Shown: positions 1 to 5,652 of the stretch, piece by piece
Layout: each line of letters begins with the position of its first letter
Position numbering within the stretch: position 1 is the stretch's first letter
Assembly (NCBI GenBank): GCA_910578755.1
Contig: CAJTSZ010000048.1
Coordinates: 1 to 15,872, forward strand
Direction: 5' to 3'
DNA from: an uncultured Oscillospiraceae bacterium
Lineage (GTDB): Bacteria > Bacillota > Clostridia > Oscillospirales > Ruminococcaceae
Length of the DNA stretch: 15,872 bases
Program-made: the position numbers and the translations under genes
Notes under the pieces: generated by a model
What the model saw: only the letters and a program-made list of their open reading frames with translations
Told to the model about the DNA's origin: nothing
Databases searched by the model: none

Positions 1-129
1 TGGTATAATAACCGCAAAGCGGTTATTATATTTCAAGTGGCGTTCGCCTCGCCCCCGCTGGCGTTGCCAGCTGTTGCAACCGGCGAAACCGCCAATTATA
101 CCATTCACACGCTGTGTTCATGGTATAAT
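1..129. repeat. Palindromic repeat unit (A hairpin, insert hairpin, C hairpin), copy at the window edge
   Basis: Three nested palindromes follow each other. The A hairpin has arms TATAATAACCGC (4-15) and GCGGTTATTATA (19-30) around the loop AAA. The insert has an outer stem, 38-48 with 82-94, and an inner stem GCTGGC/GCCAGC (57-62 with 66-71). The C hairpin has arms ATTATACCAT (95-104) and ATGGTATAAT (120-129), with an inner CACA/TGTG stem. The same A-insert-C plan recurs four times at 12634-13057, where the insert sequence differs but A and C are kept. The unit ends directly against the terminator of the next gene. It starts at the window edge, so more units may lie outside. No function is assigned. 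Confidence 0.85.
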
Positions 130-130
130 A

Positions 131-180
131 AAAAAACAGGAGCTATGTTTCCTTTTCCGGAAGCATAGCTCCTGTTTTTT
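131..180 (-). terminator. Rho-independent terminator (can work in both directions)
   Basis: The arms are 137-152 and 159-174 (16 bp with one G-T pair) around a 6-nt loop. They are flanked by A6 (131-136) and T6 (175-180), so a U-run exists on either strand. It lies 7 nt beyond the stop codon of the minus-strand DUF4241-type gene and would end that transcript. Confidence 0.9.
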
Positions 181-186
181 CTGTGC

Positions 187-912
187 CTAATCTTCATAGT
201 CCGCTGCGATGTCAATAAAACGGATGTACACTCCGCAAACGGCATTATTTTCATCGTACCCAAAGTAACAGGGGTAAGCACCATCCCCCCAGCCGGAATG
301 GAAAATTGGCACGTTGCAATCGGTGCCGGGGATAGTCCACACTGCCCAGTCGCCGTACTCTTCCTGGTACTTGGGGTGGGCTTTCGCGCTTTCAATTAAA
401 AGTTCGTCAAACAAATCGTCAAACAGGTTGACATCCTTTTCCTCCTCGCAGCGCTTTTCCCAGTATTTTTTATACTCTTCTTGGGTTTTTTGGTCTATAA
501 TACACCCCATGCCTGCGTCTACACCAAAGCCAAAAAATTCGTCCTCTTCCAGTTCTTCCTCCAGGTCTTCTGCCCCTGTCATGCCCAGCTCATACCAAAC
601 CGGCTTGCGGCTGCTTACTGTCACCTTTACGCAAGCGTATCTGTCGCCGTATTTTTCACTGGGCACAACACAAATTGTAACAGGGTACGTTCCGGCAGGT
701 ATTTGTTGAAGGTAGGGTAAGGCGTCCTCCAACTCAATACAAGGGTCGCAAGCTACCACGGTACCTGTAGGAAAGTGGACTGTCCCAATTTCCAAAGTAT
801 CAATAGCTACCTTGCCAATTTGCTTTTCTGTAAAATAGCTGTCCAAATCAATTTTGCTGTAAAGTTGCTCCTTTATGCTTTCATATTTGCTCAACCAGTT
901 TTTATCTGGCAT
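187..912 (-). CDS. DUF4241-type hypothetical protein
   Basis: This encodes 241 residues with no signal peptide and no membrane segment, so a cytosolic protein is expected. I match it to the DUF4241 family from three signatures: CDPCI (residues 55-59) in the N-terminal half, GFGVDAGMGC (128-137) in the middle, and SGWGDGAYPCYFGYD (206-220) near the C-terminus. A strongly acidic stretch (114-126) precedes the middle motif. The family's biochemical role is unknown to me, so no function is given. The ATG start has AGGAGG about 8 nt upstream on the minus strand (near 921-927). The gene is monocistronic: it has a terminator directly downstream, and the next gene upstream ends in its own terminator. 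A long inverted repeat lies in its leader (938-1001). I saw no convincing sigma-A promoter. Confidence 0.75.
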   Translation of the reverse strand: MPDKNWLSKYESIKEQLYSKIDLDSYFTEKQIGKVAIDTLEIGTVHFPTGTVVACDPCIELEDALPYLQQIPAGTYPVTICVVPSEKYGDRYACVKVTVSSRKPVWYELGMTGAEDLEEELEEDEFFGFGVDAGMGCIIDQKTQEEYKKYWEKRCEEEKDVNLFDDLFDELLIESAKAHPKYQEEYGDWAVWTIPGTDCNVPIFHSGWGDGAYPCYFGYDENNAVCGVYIRFIDIAADYED

Positions 913-937
913 TTTAGTTCTCCTCCTTTTTATTTCA

Positions 938-1001
938 GGCTCTGCCCGGCAGTTACTTGCTGGAATTTATTTTTGGGGTTCAATTTCAAGCCGGCAGGGC
1001 C
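938..1001 (-). other. Long-looped inverted repeat in the leader of the DUF4241-type gene
   Basis: GGCTCTGCCCGGC (938-950) pairs with GCCGGCAGGGCC (990-1001): 12 bp with one G-T pair and one bulged base, closing a 39-nt loop. It lies just upstream of the Shine-Dalgarno site, so it may form in the mRNA leader. It has no U-run and is not a standard terminator. Confidence 0.5.
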
Positions 1002-1216
1002 CCATTCTGTATTTTTGCTATAATAAAGGGGCTCCAGCCGCTTCATCCATTTGCCCAATGGGGCGGCTTGTTTTACCCTTTACTGCCCACTGCTTTTCAG
1101 GGAAAAAAGAAATCCATATTCTAATTTCCCCCATTCTGCGGTTTTTTGCCAGCTGCGGTACACAGCCCCTTGTAATTTTATGGTTCAGCCCTTGCAAAAA
1201 CGGGAGGCGGCACCAT

Positions 1217-1253
1217 AAAAAAATCAGCCTTTTTCCTTTGGGAAAAGGCTGAT
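1217..1253 (-). terminator. Rho-independent terminator of pduL
   Basis: The arms 1223-1236 and 1241-1253 (ATCAGCCTTTTCC type, one extra T) are followed on the minus strand by a U-run from A1217-1222. It sits 15 nt past the pduL stop codon. Confidence 0.88.
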
Positions 1254-1268
1254 TGCTGTTGCTTCACA

Positions 1269-1844
1269 CTATTTAATAATTTCACCGTAAACGGTACCAG
1301 CACAGCCAGCGGCGTTGGATTCGTCTGTATCAATATGCATTGCTTTTGCATAGCTGTCGCTAACGCGAACAACTACGTCGCCAAATACCAGGCTTCTTTC
1401 AGCAGAATCTACTTTTACGCTTACAATTTGGTTATCTGTAAGGCCAAGCTCCGCTGCGTCGGCAGTTGTCATGTGGATATGGCGTTTTGCTGCAATGCAG
1501 CCCTCGCTTATTTCTACCTCGCCGCAGGGGCCAACCACTTTGCAGCCGCCGCTGCCTTTAATATCGCCAGATTGGCGAACAGGAGCGTTTACGCCAATGG
1601 AACGGGCGTCTGTTGCGGAAAGCTCTACCTGGGTTTCTTTACGGAATGGGCCAAGGATAGAAACGCCTGGCAGTTCCTTTTTTGCGCCAACAATGGTTAC
1701 TTTTTCCTCGCAGGCATACTGCCCTGGCTGGGAAAGGTCTTTCTTTTTGGTCAGTTCTTTGCCTGCGCCAAAAAGAATTTCAAAGTGTTCTTTTGTCAGG
1801 TGAATGTGGCGTGCAGAGGTTTCTACTAAAACTTTATTGTCCAT
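1269..1844 (-). CDS. pduL: Phosphate propanoyltransferase (PduL-type phosphotransacylase)
   Basis: This enzyme interconverts acyl-CoA plus phosphate with acyl-phosphate plus CoA (propanoyl or acetyl), linking CoA thioesters to ATP formation by an acyl kinase. The 191 residues show the two PTAC-domain repeats with their metal-binding histidines: SARHIHL (10-16) and KRHIHM (120-125), plus MHIDTDESNAA (169-179). APVRQSG (87-93) carries the arginine expected to hold phosphate. The length is normal for the family. No long N-terminal extension like the microcompartment targeting peptides of some PduLs is present, and no shell-protein or diol-dehydratase gene is nearby, so a general cytosolic fermentative role is likelier. 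The ATG is preceded by a GGGGGAG site on the minus strand. The gene has its own promoter and terminator. Confidence 0.93.
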   Translation of the reverse strand: MDNKVLVETSARHIHLTKEHFEILFGAGKELTKKKDLSQPGQYACEEKVTIVGAKKELPGVSILGPFRKETQVELSATDARSIGVNAPVRQSGDIKGSGGCKVVGPCGEVEISEGCIAAKRHIHMTTADAAELGLTDNQIVSVKVDSAERSLVFGDVVVRVSDSYAKAMHIDTDESNAAGCAGTVYGEIIK

Positions 1845-1945
1845 GTTTTTCTCCCCCTAAAAATCTTAATTGCAAAATTCCTGGGTGGGCGGCAGGCCCA
1901 GTTTCCCGGTTTTTTTGGGAAAATCCAGGGATTTTGTTTTCTTTA

Positions 1946-1974
1946 ATGATAATATAGTTTTCCCTTTTTTTCAA
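1946..1974 (-). promoter_or_regulatory. Sigma-A type promoter for pduL
   Basis: On the minus strand TTGAAA (1969-1974) and TATCAT (1946-1951) are separated by exactly 17 bp. It lies about 100 bp upstream of the pduL start codon, in an otherwise AT-rich gap. Confidence 0.65.
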
Positions 1975-2030
1975 GGGGTGTTTTTTTAATCCCTTTTGAA
2001 AACAGTGCTGTTGAACGGCAACCTTGACGA

Positions 2031-2059
2031 TTGATAAAATAGGATTTTTGTGTTATGGT
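2031..2059 (+). promoter_or_regulatory. Possible promoter of the methyltransferase gene
   Basis: TTGATA (2031-2036) and TATGGT (2054-2059) are spaced by 17 bp, 35 bp before the start codon. A second -35-like TTGACG sits at 2024-2029. The -10 box is weak. Confidence 0.45.
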
Positions 2060-2094
2060 TGATTCATCAAACCGGAATTTGGTGAGGTAAAAAT

Positions 2095-2712
2095 ATGTTA
2101 AGCAGTAAAGGCTTTGACTTGTGGGCAGATGGCTATGATAAGAGTGTAGGCGTTTCAGATGAAGATGGAACATATCCTTTTGCAGGGTATAAAACAATAC
2201 TTAACGAAATATACAATTGCGTCCTAAATACTTCTGCGAGGAATGTTTTGGATATTGGATTTGGCACAGGAACTTTGTCTGCTAAGCTATATGAACATGG
2301 CTGTGCAATTTATGGACAAGATTTTTCCGAGAGGATGATAGAACTGGCACAAGAGAAAATGCCAACCGCAAAACTGTTTCAAGGTGATTTTTCCAATGGG
2401 CTGGCAGGGCCTTTATTGCAGCAAAAATATGATGCAATAATTGCTACATATTCTCTTCATCATTTGACAGATATGCAAAAAGTCACTCTCTTAAAAAGCC
2501 TGCTTATGCTATTAAATGACAGCGGCTGCATATACATTGGCGATGTAGCGTTTGAGTCTCGCACTGCACTTCAAAAATGCAGGAATGAAGCGGGGGAAGC
2601 GTGGGATGACGATGAAATTTATTTTGTAATGGACGAGATAAAGGTTCATTTTCCTACAATACATTTTGAGCAAATGTCCAACTGCGCAGGACTTATCTTA
2701 TTGCAGCAATAA
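2095..2712 (+). CDS. Class I SAM-dependent methyltransferase
   Basis: This is a cytosolic methyltransferase of 205 residues, of the YrrT/UbiE-like type. Motif I is NVLDIGFGTG (50-59), the glycine-rich SAM loop. GQDFSERMI (74-82) carries the acidic residue at the end of strand beta2 that binds the SAM ribose. The segment KYDAIIATYSLHHL (111-124) corresponds to motif IV, and SGCIYIGD (143-150) to the next strand. The substrate cannot be read from the sequence; small molecules are usual in this group. The start is ATG with GAGGT 6 nt upstream. It reads alone, with hpf 281 bp downstream under a separate promoter. Its codons are more A/T-rich (many ATA, TTA, ACA) than those of flanking genes, which may hint at acquisition, but this was judged by eye. 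Confidence 0.85.
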   Translation: MLSSKGFDLWADGYDKSVGVSDEDGTYPFAGYKTILNEIYNCVLNTSARNVLDIGFGTGTLSAKLYEHGCAIYGQDFSERMIELAQEKMPTAKLFQGDFSNGLAGPLLQQKYDAIIATYSLHHLTDMQKVTLLKSLLMLLNDSGCIYIGDVAFESRTALQKCRNEAGEAWDDDEIYFVMDEIKVHFPTIHFEQMSNCAGLILLQQ

Positions 2713-2784
2713 ATTTCTGATTTATGGAACGGTTCCACCGCTGCAAATGATGTGACTCTATTTTAGAATTTCTTTTTAATGGGA

Positions 2785-2846
2785 GTTCAATAAACACAAC
2801 ATTCCCTAGGCTACACCAAGCCAGCGTGTTTAGATGAAAATTGAAC
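2785..2846 (+). other. Structured element ahead of a strong Shine-Dalgarno site
   Basis: GTTCAAT plus AAACAC (2785-2797) pairs with GTGTTT (2826-2831) and ATTGAAC (2840-2846), giving 13 bp with an 8-nt bulge on the right. A small GGCT/AGCC hairpin (2809-2812 with 2819-2822) lies inside. It is followed by AGGGGAGG and a TTG-started frame of 13 codons (2860-2901) whose stop overlaps the hpf -35 box. It could be a leader, a relic of a lost gene, or the end of the methyltransferase transcript. Confidence 0.4.
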
Positions 2847-2897
2847 CAGGGGAGGAAAATTGATAAAAAAAGTTCATATATCATACGCCGCTATCTA

Positions 2898-2926
2898 TTG
2901 ACGTTTTGCATAATTAGGGGTATAAT
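2898..2926 (+). promoter_or_regulatory. Sigma-A promoter of hpf
   Basis: TTGACG (2898-2903), a 17-bp spacer and a perfect TATAAT (2921-2926). Transcription would begin near 2933. That rules out the longer upstream frame and supports the hpf start at 2994. Confidence 0.9.
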
Positions 2927-2993
2927 TAACTTAAAAATTATAGATAACTTATCCATTCATCTTTGGGTAAGTGAAGGAAAAGGGGTTGGATTT

Positions 2994-3521
2994 ATGAACG
3001 TAACCATTAGTGCAAGAAATACAAGCTTGAAAGACTCCTTCAAAGAACGGGTAGAAAAAAAATTAGGCAAGTTAGACCGCTTTTTTGATGACGCCAAGGC
3101 CTTTGTTACCCTTACCCACGAAGCAGACCACGAAACGGTGGAGGTTACCATTAAGTCCGATAACCTTGTTTTCCGTGCGGAAAAAACCACAGCCGACAGG
3201 GTAGATTCCTTGGAAAGCTGTGTGGATTCTCTCTTCCGCCAAATTGTTAAAAATAAAAGCAAGCTGGAACGCCGCCTAAAAACCTCTGCCTTTAACCCAG
3301 AGTATGACGACGCCCCTTACGCCCCGGAAGAATACAAGGTAGTGCGCACAAAACGCTTTGCAGTAAAGCCAATGGATGTGGAAGAAGCTATTTTGCAGAT
3401 GAATATGCTGGAACACGCTTTCTTTATGTTCCGCAATTCCCGCACCAACGAAATTAACGTGGTTTATAAGCGCAACAACGGCTCCTATGGCTTAATTGAA
3501 CCGGACAGCGACGCTGAATAA
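2994..3521 (+). CDS. hpf: Ribosome hibernation promoting factor, long form
   Basis: This protein binds the 30S subunit near the decoding centre and joins 70S ribosomes into inactive 100S dimers in stationary phase or stress. The 175 residues match the long form: an N-terminal S30AE domain (about 1-95, beginning MNVTISARNT, with the basic helix NKSKLERRLKT at 87-97), an acidic linker (about 101-113), and the C-terminal dimerisation domain (about 118-170, KRFAVKPMDVEEAILQM onward, ending in NNGSYGLIEP). The frame stays open upstream to 2841, but the promoter TATAAT at 2921-2926 and the GGGG-type site before 2994 fix the start here. The gene is monocistronic, with a strong terminator directly downstream. 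Confidence 0.95.
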   Translation: MNVTISARNTSLKDSFKERVEKKLGKLDRFFDDAKAFVTLTHEADHETVEVTIKSDNLVFRAEKTTADRVDSLESCVDSLFRQIVKNKSKLERRLKTSAFNPEYDDAPYAPEEYKVVRTKRFAVKPMDVEEAILQMNMLEHAFFMFRNSRTNEINVVYKRNNGSYGLIEPDSDAE

Positions 3522-3534
3522 TTTTGAAATAAAC

Positions 3535-3573
3535 AAAGCCTCCGTTTCCCTTATGGGAAGCGGAGGCTTTTTG
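3535..3573. terminator. Bidirectional terminator between hpf and the HTH regulator
   Basis: A 16-bp stem, 3535-3550 with 3555-3570, with the loop TTAT and a T-run through 3572. It ends hpf on the plus strand. The A-rich left flank would let it also end the convergent minus-strand gene at 3588. Confidence 0.92.
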
Positions 3574-3587
3574 CTTGTGGGCAGGGG

Positions 3588-4172
3588 CTATATGCTTTGC
3601 TGGAACAGGCCCTCCCGGCTGCAGCATAAATACAGCTGGCCCCGGCGCATTTTGGGAAAACGCACCTCCGCCGATTGTTCAGGGTACAGCTTTACCAGCA
3701 GTACCCTGTCGTAGCAAACATAGGCGGCAAAGGTAATGTAATGCTCCTTGCCCATGGGGTGGGCAAGGGTGACATAATAATCGTTTTCAATTTCTTCCAC
3801 AGCAGCCTTGTGGCTGTCGTCCATATTTTGGGGCTTTAAAGCCTCCAGCCTCCTGCCGCAACAGGAAATTTCCCCTTCCCCAGTGGCAAACAGCACGTTG
3901 CCGCAGGCTGGGCATACATAAAATTTAATTTTTCTCATATTTCCTCCATCTGTTGTGTTGGGCTCCAGCTGGCCGGCAAGTATGTTTTCCATGCTGACGC
4001 CTAAAATTTCGGCAAGCTGGGGCAATAGGGAAATATCCGGGCAGCCAGCCGCCCGTTCCCATTTGGATATTGTCCTGTCGCTGATGTGCATTTTTTCTGC
4101 CAAGGCTTTTTGGGTAAAGCCTTTTTCCCGGCGCAGGGCCGCAATAAGCTTTCCTGTTTTGTTGCTGTCCAC
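3588..4172 (-). CDS. XRE-family HTH regulator with a desulfoferrodoxin-like C-terminal domain
   Basis: The 194 residues contain an XRE helix-turn-helix (about 6-62; recognition region ISDRTISKWERAAG) followed by a domain resembling desulfoferrodoxin/superoxide reductase. The second part begins FYVCPACGNV (84-93), with a possible metal site of C87, C90, C104 and C105. It continues with HPMGKEHYI (138-146), where H138 and H144 keep the six-residue spacing of two iron-site histidines. The usual C-x-x-H ligand pair reads C184-S-R-E187, so the final histidine is lost, and no EKH-type first ligand motif is visible. Catalysis is therefore unlikely; metal or redox sensing is possible (inference). The start is GTG at 4172, set by AAGGAGG 8 nt upstream; the upstream ATG codons lack such a site. 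It is convergent with hpf. Confidence 0.85.
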   Translation of the reverse strand: MDSNKTGKLIAALRREKGFTQKALAEKMHISDRTISKWERAAGCPDISLLPQLAEILGVSMENILAGQLEPNTTDGGNMRKIKFYVCPACGNVLFATGEGEISCCGRRLEALKPQNMDDSHKAAVEEIENDYYVTLAHPMGKEHYITFAAYVCYDRVLLVKLYPEQSAEVRFPKMRRGQLYLCCSREGLFQQSI

Positions 4173-4180
4173 AGCCTTCA

Positions 4181-4187
4181 CCTCCTT
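4181..4187 (-). promoter_or_regulatory. Ribosome binding site that sets a GTG start
   Basis: On the minus strand AAGGAGG lies 8 nt before the GTG at 4170-4172. The two in-frame ATG codons further upstream (4191-4193 and 4221-4223) have no comparable site, so the annotated regulator starts at the GTG. Confidence 0.8.
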
Positions 4188-4284
4188 GTACATTTTACCT
4201 GGTACTTGGGGGAAATACAACAAACGCTCCGTGGAGTTTTGAGGTTTTGCGATGTATTTTGTAGAAATTGGGGGGTAATTTATA

Positions 4285-4312
4285 TTGTAAAAATATATAA
4301 ATATTGTATAAT
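4285..4312 (+). promoter_or_regulatory. Promoter-like site facing the decayed region
   Basis: TTGTAA (4285-4290), a 16-bp spacer and a perfect TATAAT (4307-4312) lie in a very AT-rich patch. It points toward the relic frames at 4634-5070 and may be a leftover of their original promoter. Confidence 0.55.
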
Positions 4313-4385
4313 ATAAGTATAAAAGTAAGATATTAAACTGCGTTCCTGCTGTTTTTCACACTATACTCCTTGTTTTTTGAAAGCA

Positions 4386-4413
4386 CCATATAATCTTAGG
4401 TTGGATTATATGG
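4386..4413. repeat. Perfect 10-bp inverted repeat, operator-like
   Basis: CCATATAATC (4386-4395) and GATTATATGG (4404-4413) are exact complements around the 8-nt TTAGGTTG. It lies about 75 bp downstream of the promoter-like TATAAT. It may be an operator or a small hairpin. Nothing else in the window repeats it. Confidence 0.6.
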
Positions 4414-4530
4414 AATTGGAACAACAGGTGTGTTACACTGATAGCGCGACTTTCTGTTTTAAAACAATATAAAAAAATAAATAGGTTAGCTTAATAGAGG
4501 GCGGGTAAAATGAAAAAAACCGTTTTTGCG

Positions 4531-4590
4531 TTTGGCTGGCTGCGGCCAAAGCGGTGCCCCAGAGAGAAAGGGGGCGTCTGGTTGACGCCC
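4531..4590. repeat. Small intergenic hairpin pair, related to the module at 9851-9888
   Basis: Two hairpins: TTTGGC/GCCAAA (4531-4536 with 4545-4550) and GGGCGTC/GACGCCC (4572-4578 with 4584-4590). The second is entered through AGAAAGGGGGC (4565-4575), the same 11 bases that lead into the hairpin at 9866-9888. The 47-codon open frame across it (4510-4653) is probably accidental. Confidence 0.5.
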
Positions 4591-4633
4591 AAGGATAAGG
4601 CTGAGCCTGCACCTGCATCCCCACATAGGATTG

Positions 4634-4714
4634 GCCGCAAACCGTTCTGTTGATTATGTGTGGGAGTACTACCAGGAAAACCTGCCCAAACTCATTATAA
4701 AAGCGGAGCAGTAG
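4634..4714 (+). pseudogene. Relic reading frame, C-terminal tail only
   Basis: The frame reads AANRSVDYVWEYYQENLPKL and then IIKAEQ before a TAG at 4712-4714. It has the amphipathic look of a real protein end, but no start or ribosome binding site exists for it: the frame is blocked upstream, and a hairpin module occupies 4531-4590. It sits 17 nt before the next relic gene, as in an operon. I cannot name the family. It may be a decayed upstream gene or chance. Confidence 0.3.
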
Positions 4715-4731
4715 AAAGAAAGCGGAATGTT

Positions 4732-5070
4732 ATGAACAAAATGAAATAGTGGAGCAAAACAAAAAAGGCTGTTTTGGCATTGAACCTTTTATTTTTGGTG
4801 GTTCTGTTGGCTTATTCCGTTACCTTTTTTGTAATCAACCAAATGTGGCAGCCGGGGAACCTGCCCCAAGGCGCCATGCACACCCGTATGGCGTGGCAGC
4901 AAATTGTAGATAACATTGCCTTTGCCGCCCAGCTATGGGGGATGCTTTTATGTACCGTTCCCTTTGGGATGATTGACAGCACCTCCTCGGTTTCCCCCTG
5001 TGGAACATTGGCAGCTGGTGAGTCGTTTTTTTCGTTTTTATGGCAAGGGTGCAAGTATACTGGAAAATAA
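4732..5070 (+). pseudogene. Small membrane protein gene broken by an early stop codon
   Basis: From ATG 4732 the frame reads MNKMK, a TAG stop at 4747-4749, then WSKTKKAVLALNLLFLVV and onward. After the stop it encodes a convincing first membrane helix (ALNLLFLVVLLAYSVTFFVI), a polar segment (NQMWQPGNLPQGAMHTRMAW) and a second hydrophobic helix near AFAAQLWGMLLCTVPFGMI. The tail after that looks random, so a 3' frameshift is also possible. No ribosome binding site supports restarting at TTG 4774. I read it as a decayed two-helix membrane protein of unknown family. Stop read-through or a sequencing error are alternatives. The mscL terminator of the opposite strand follows. Confidence 0.5.
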
Positions 5071-5102
5071 GGGGCTGGGGAAGATAGCCGCCTGTATCAT
5101 AA

Positions 5103-5135
5103 TAAAAAAACGCCCTGCCAGGTTGCTGGCAGGGC
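5103..5135 (-). terminator. Rho-independent terminator of mscL
   Basis: A perfect 10-bp stem, GCCCTGCCAG (5112-5121) with CTGGCAGGGC (5126-5135), loop GTTG, with a minus-strand U-run from the A-tract at about 5104-5110. It lies 7 nt beyond the mscL stop. Confidence 0.92.
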
Positions 5136-5142
5136 TAAAATT

Positions 5143-5556
5143 TTATTCCGTTGGCAGGTCAGAGGCGCAGTGGGCGCATTTTACTGCGGCAAGGGGAATT
5201 TCGCTGCAGCAGTAGGGGCATTTTTTGGTGGTAGGAGCCGGGGCAGGGGCTGTTTTTTTGCCCAAGGCGTTAATTTTGTTGGTTACCTTTAAAAGGAGGA
5301 ACAAAATGAAAGCCATAATAAGGAAGTTAATGACAGAAGTTAAAAAGGCGCCATAGCGGATTTCGCACCCGGGAAGCTTTAAGGTAAAAACGCTTAGGTC
5401 TGTATTGCCGGCCCAGCCTAAAATGGGGTTGATAATATTATCGGTTAAGGAAGTGACAATACTGGAAAAGGCGCTGCCAATAATAACACCAATAGCCATG
5501 TCCATTACATTGCCCCGCAACACAAAGGATTTAAATTCTTCTATAAATTTTTTCAT
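5143..5556 (-). CDS. mscL: Large-conductance mechanosensitive channel MscL with a C-terminal zinc ribbon
   Basis: This is a membrane channel that opens under turgor to release solutes on hypo-osmotic shock. The 137 residues begin MKKFIEEFKSFVLRGNV, the conserved N-terminal amphipathic helix, followed by TM1 (about 16-45, with the DMAIGVIIGSAF pore segment), a periplasm-equivalent loop (about 46-69) and TM2 (about 70-92). After a Pro/Ala-rich linker (103-110) the usual C-terminal helix is replaced by a putative zinc ribbon: C113, C116, C127 and C130 in a CPYC/CAHC arrangement. ATG 5556 is chosen because GGAGGG precedes it; the longer frame to 5607 has no site and lacks family sequence. It has its own promoter and terminator. 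Confidence 0.95.
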   Translation of the reverse strand: MKKFIEEFKSFVLRGNVMDMAIGVIIGSAFSSIVTSLTDNIINPILGWAGNTDLSVFTLKLPGCEIRYGAFLTSVINFLIMAFILFLLLKVTNKINALGKKTAPAPAPTTKKCPYCCSEIPLAAVKCAHCASDLPTE

Positions 5557-5621
5557 TCTGTAACCCTCCGTTTTTCTTGTCCTTGGTTTTACCATGGGAT
5601 GTCCCACTCCGCAACGGGGTT

Positions 5622-5650
5622 ATTTTACCATGTTTGACAGGGGAAGTCAA
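5622..5650 (-). promoter_or_regulatory. Sigma-A promoter of mscL
   Basis: On the minus strand TTGACT (5645-5650), a 17-bp spacer and TAAAAT (5622-5627). It lies about 65 bp upstream of the mscL start and abuts the hairpin island that begins at 5653. Confidence 0.8.
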
Positions 5651-5652
5651 CG

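Larger units (their letters stand above)
913..1268. other. Intergenic stretch between the DUF4241-type gene and pduL
   Basis: No credible gene lies here; the frames open on the plus strand lack ribosome binding sites and family features. Visible elements are the leader inverted repeat (938-1001), a plus-strand TATAAT at 1019-1024 without a -35 box, and a small hairpin AGCCGC/GCGGCT (1036-1041 with 1063-1068) followed by TTGTTTT. Together the last two resemble a very short promoter-plus-terminator transcript, but this is weak. The pduL terminator follows at 1217-1253. Confidence 0.5.

Noticed and set aside
1335..1829. A 164-codon plus-strand frame
   Set aside because: It is an antisense shadow of pduL, whose motifs are unmistakable.
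2841..2993. An N-terminal extension of hpf starting at TTG 2841
   Set aside because: The sigma-A promoter (TATAAT 2921-2926) lies inside it, and the family's N-terminus begins exactly at 2994.
4510..4653. A 47-codon frame
   Set aside because: It overlaps two hairpins of a dispersed module, has a weak ribosome binding site and no recognisable protein features.
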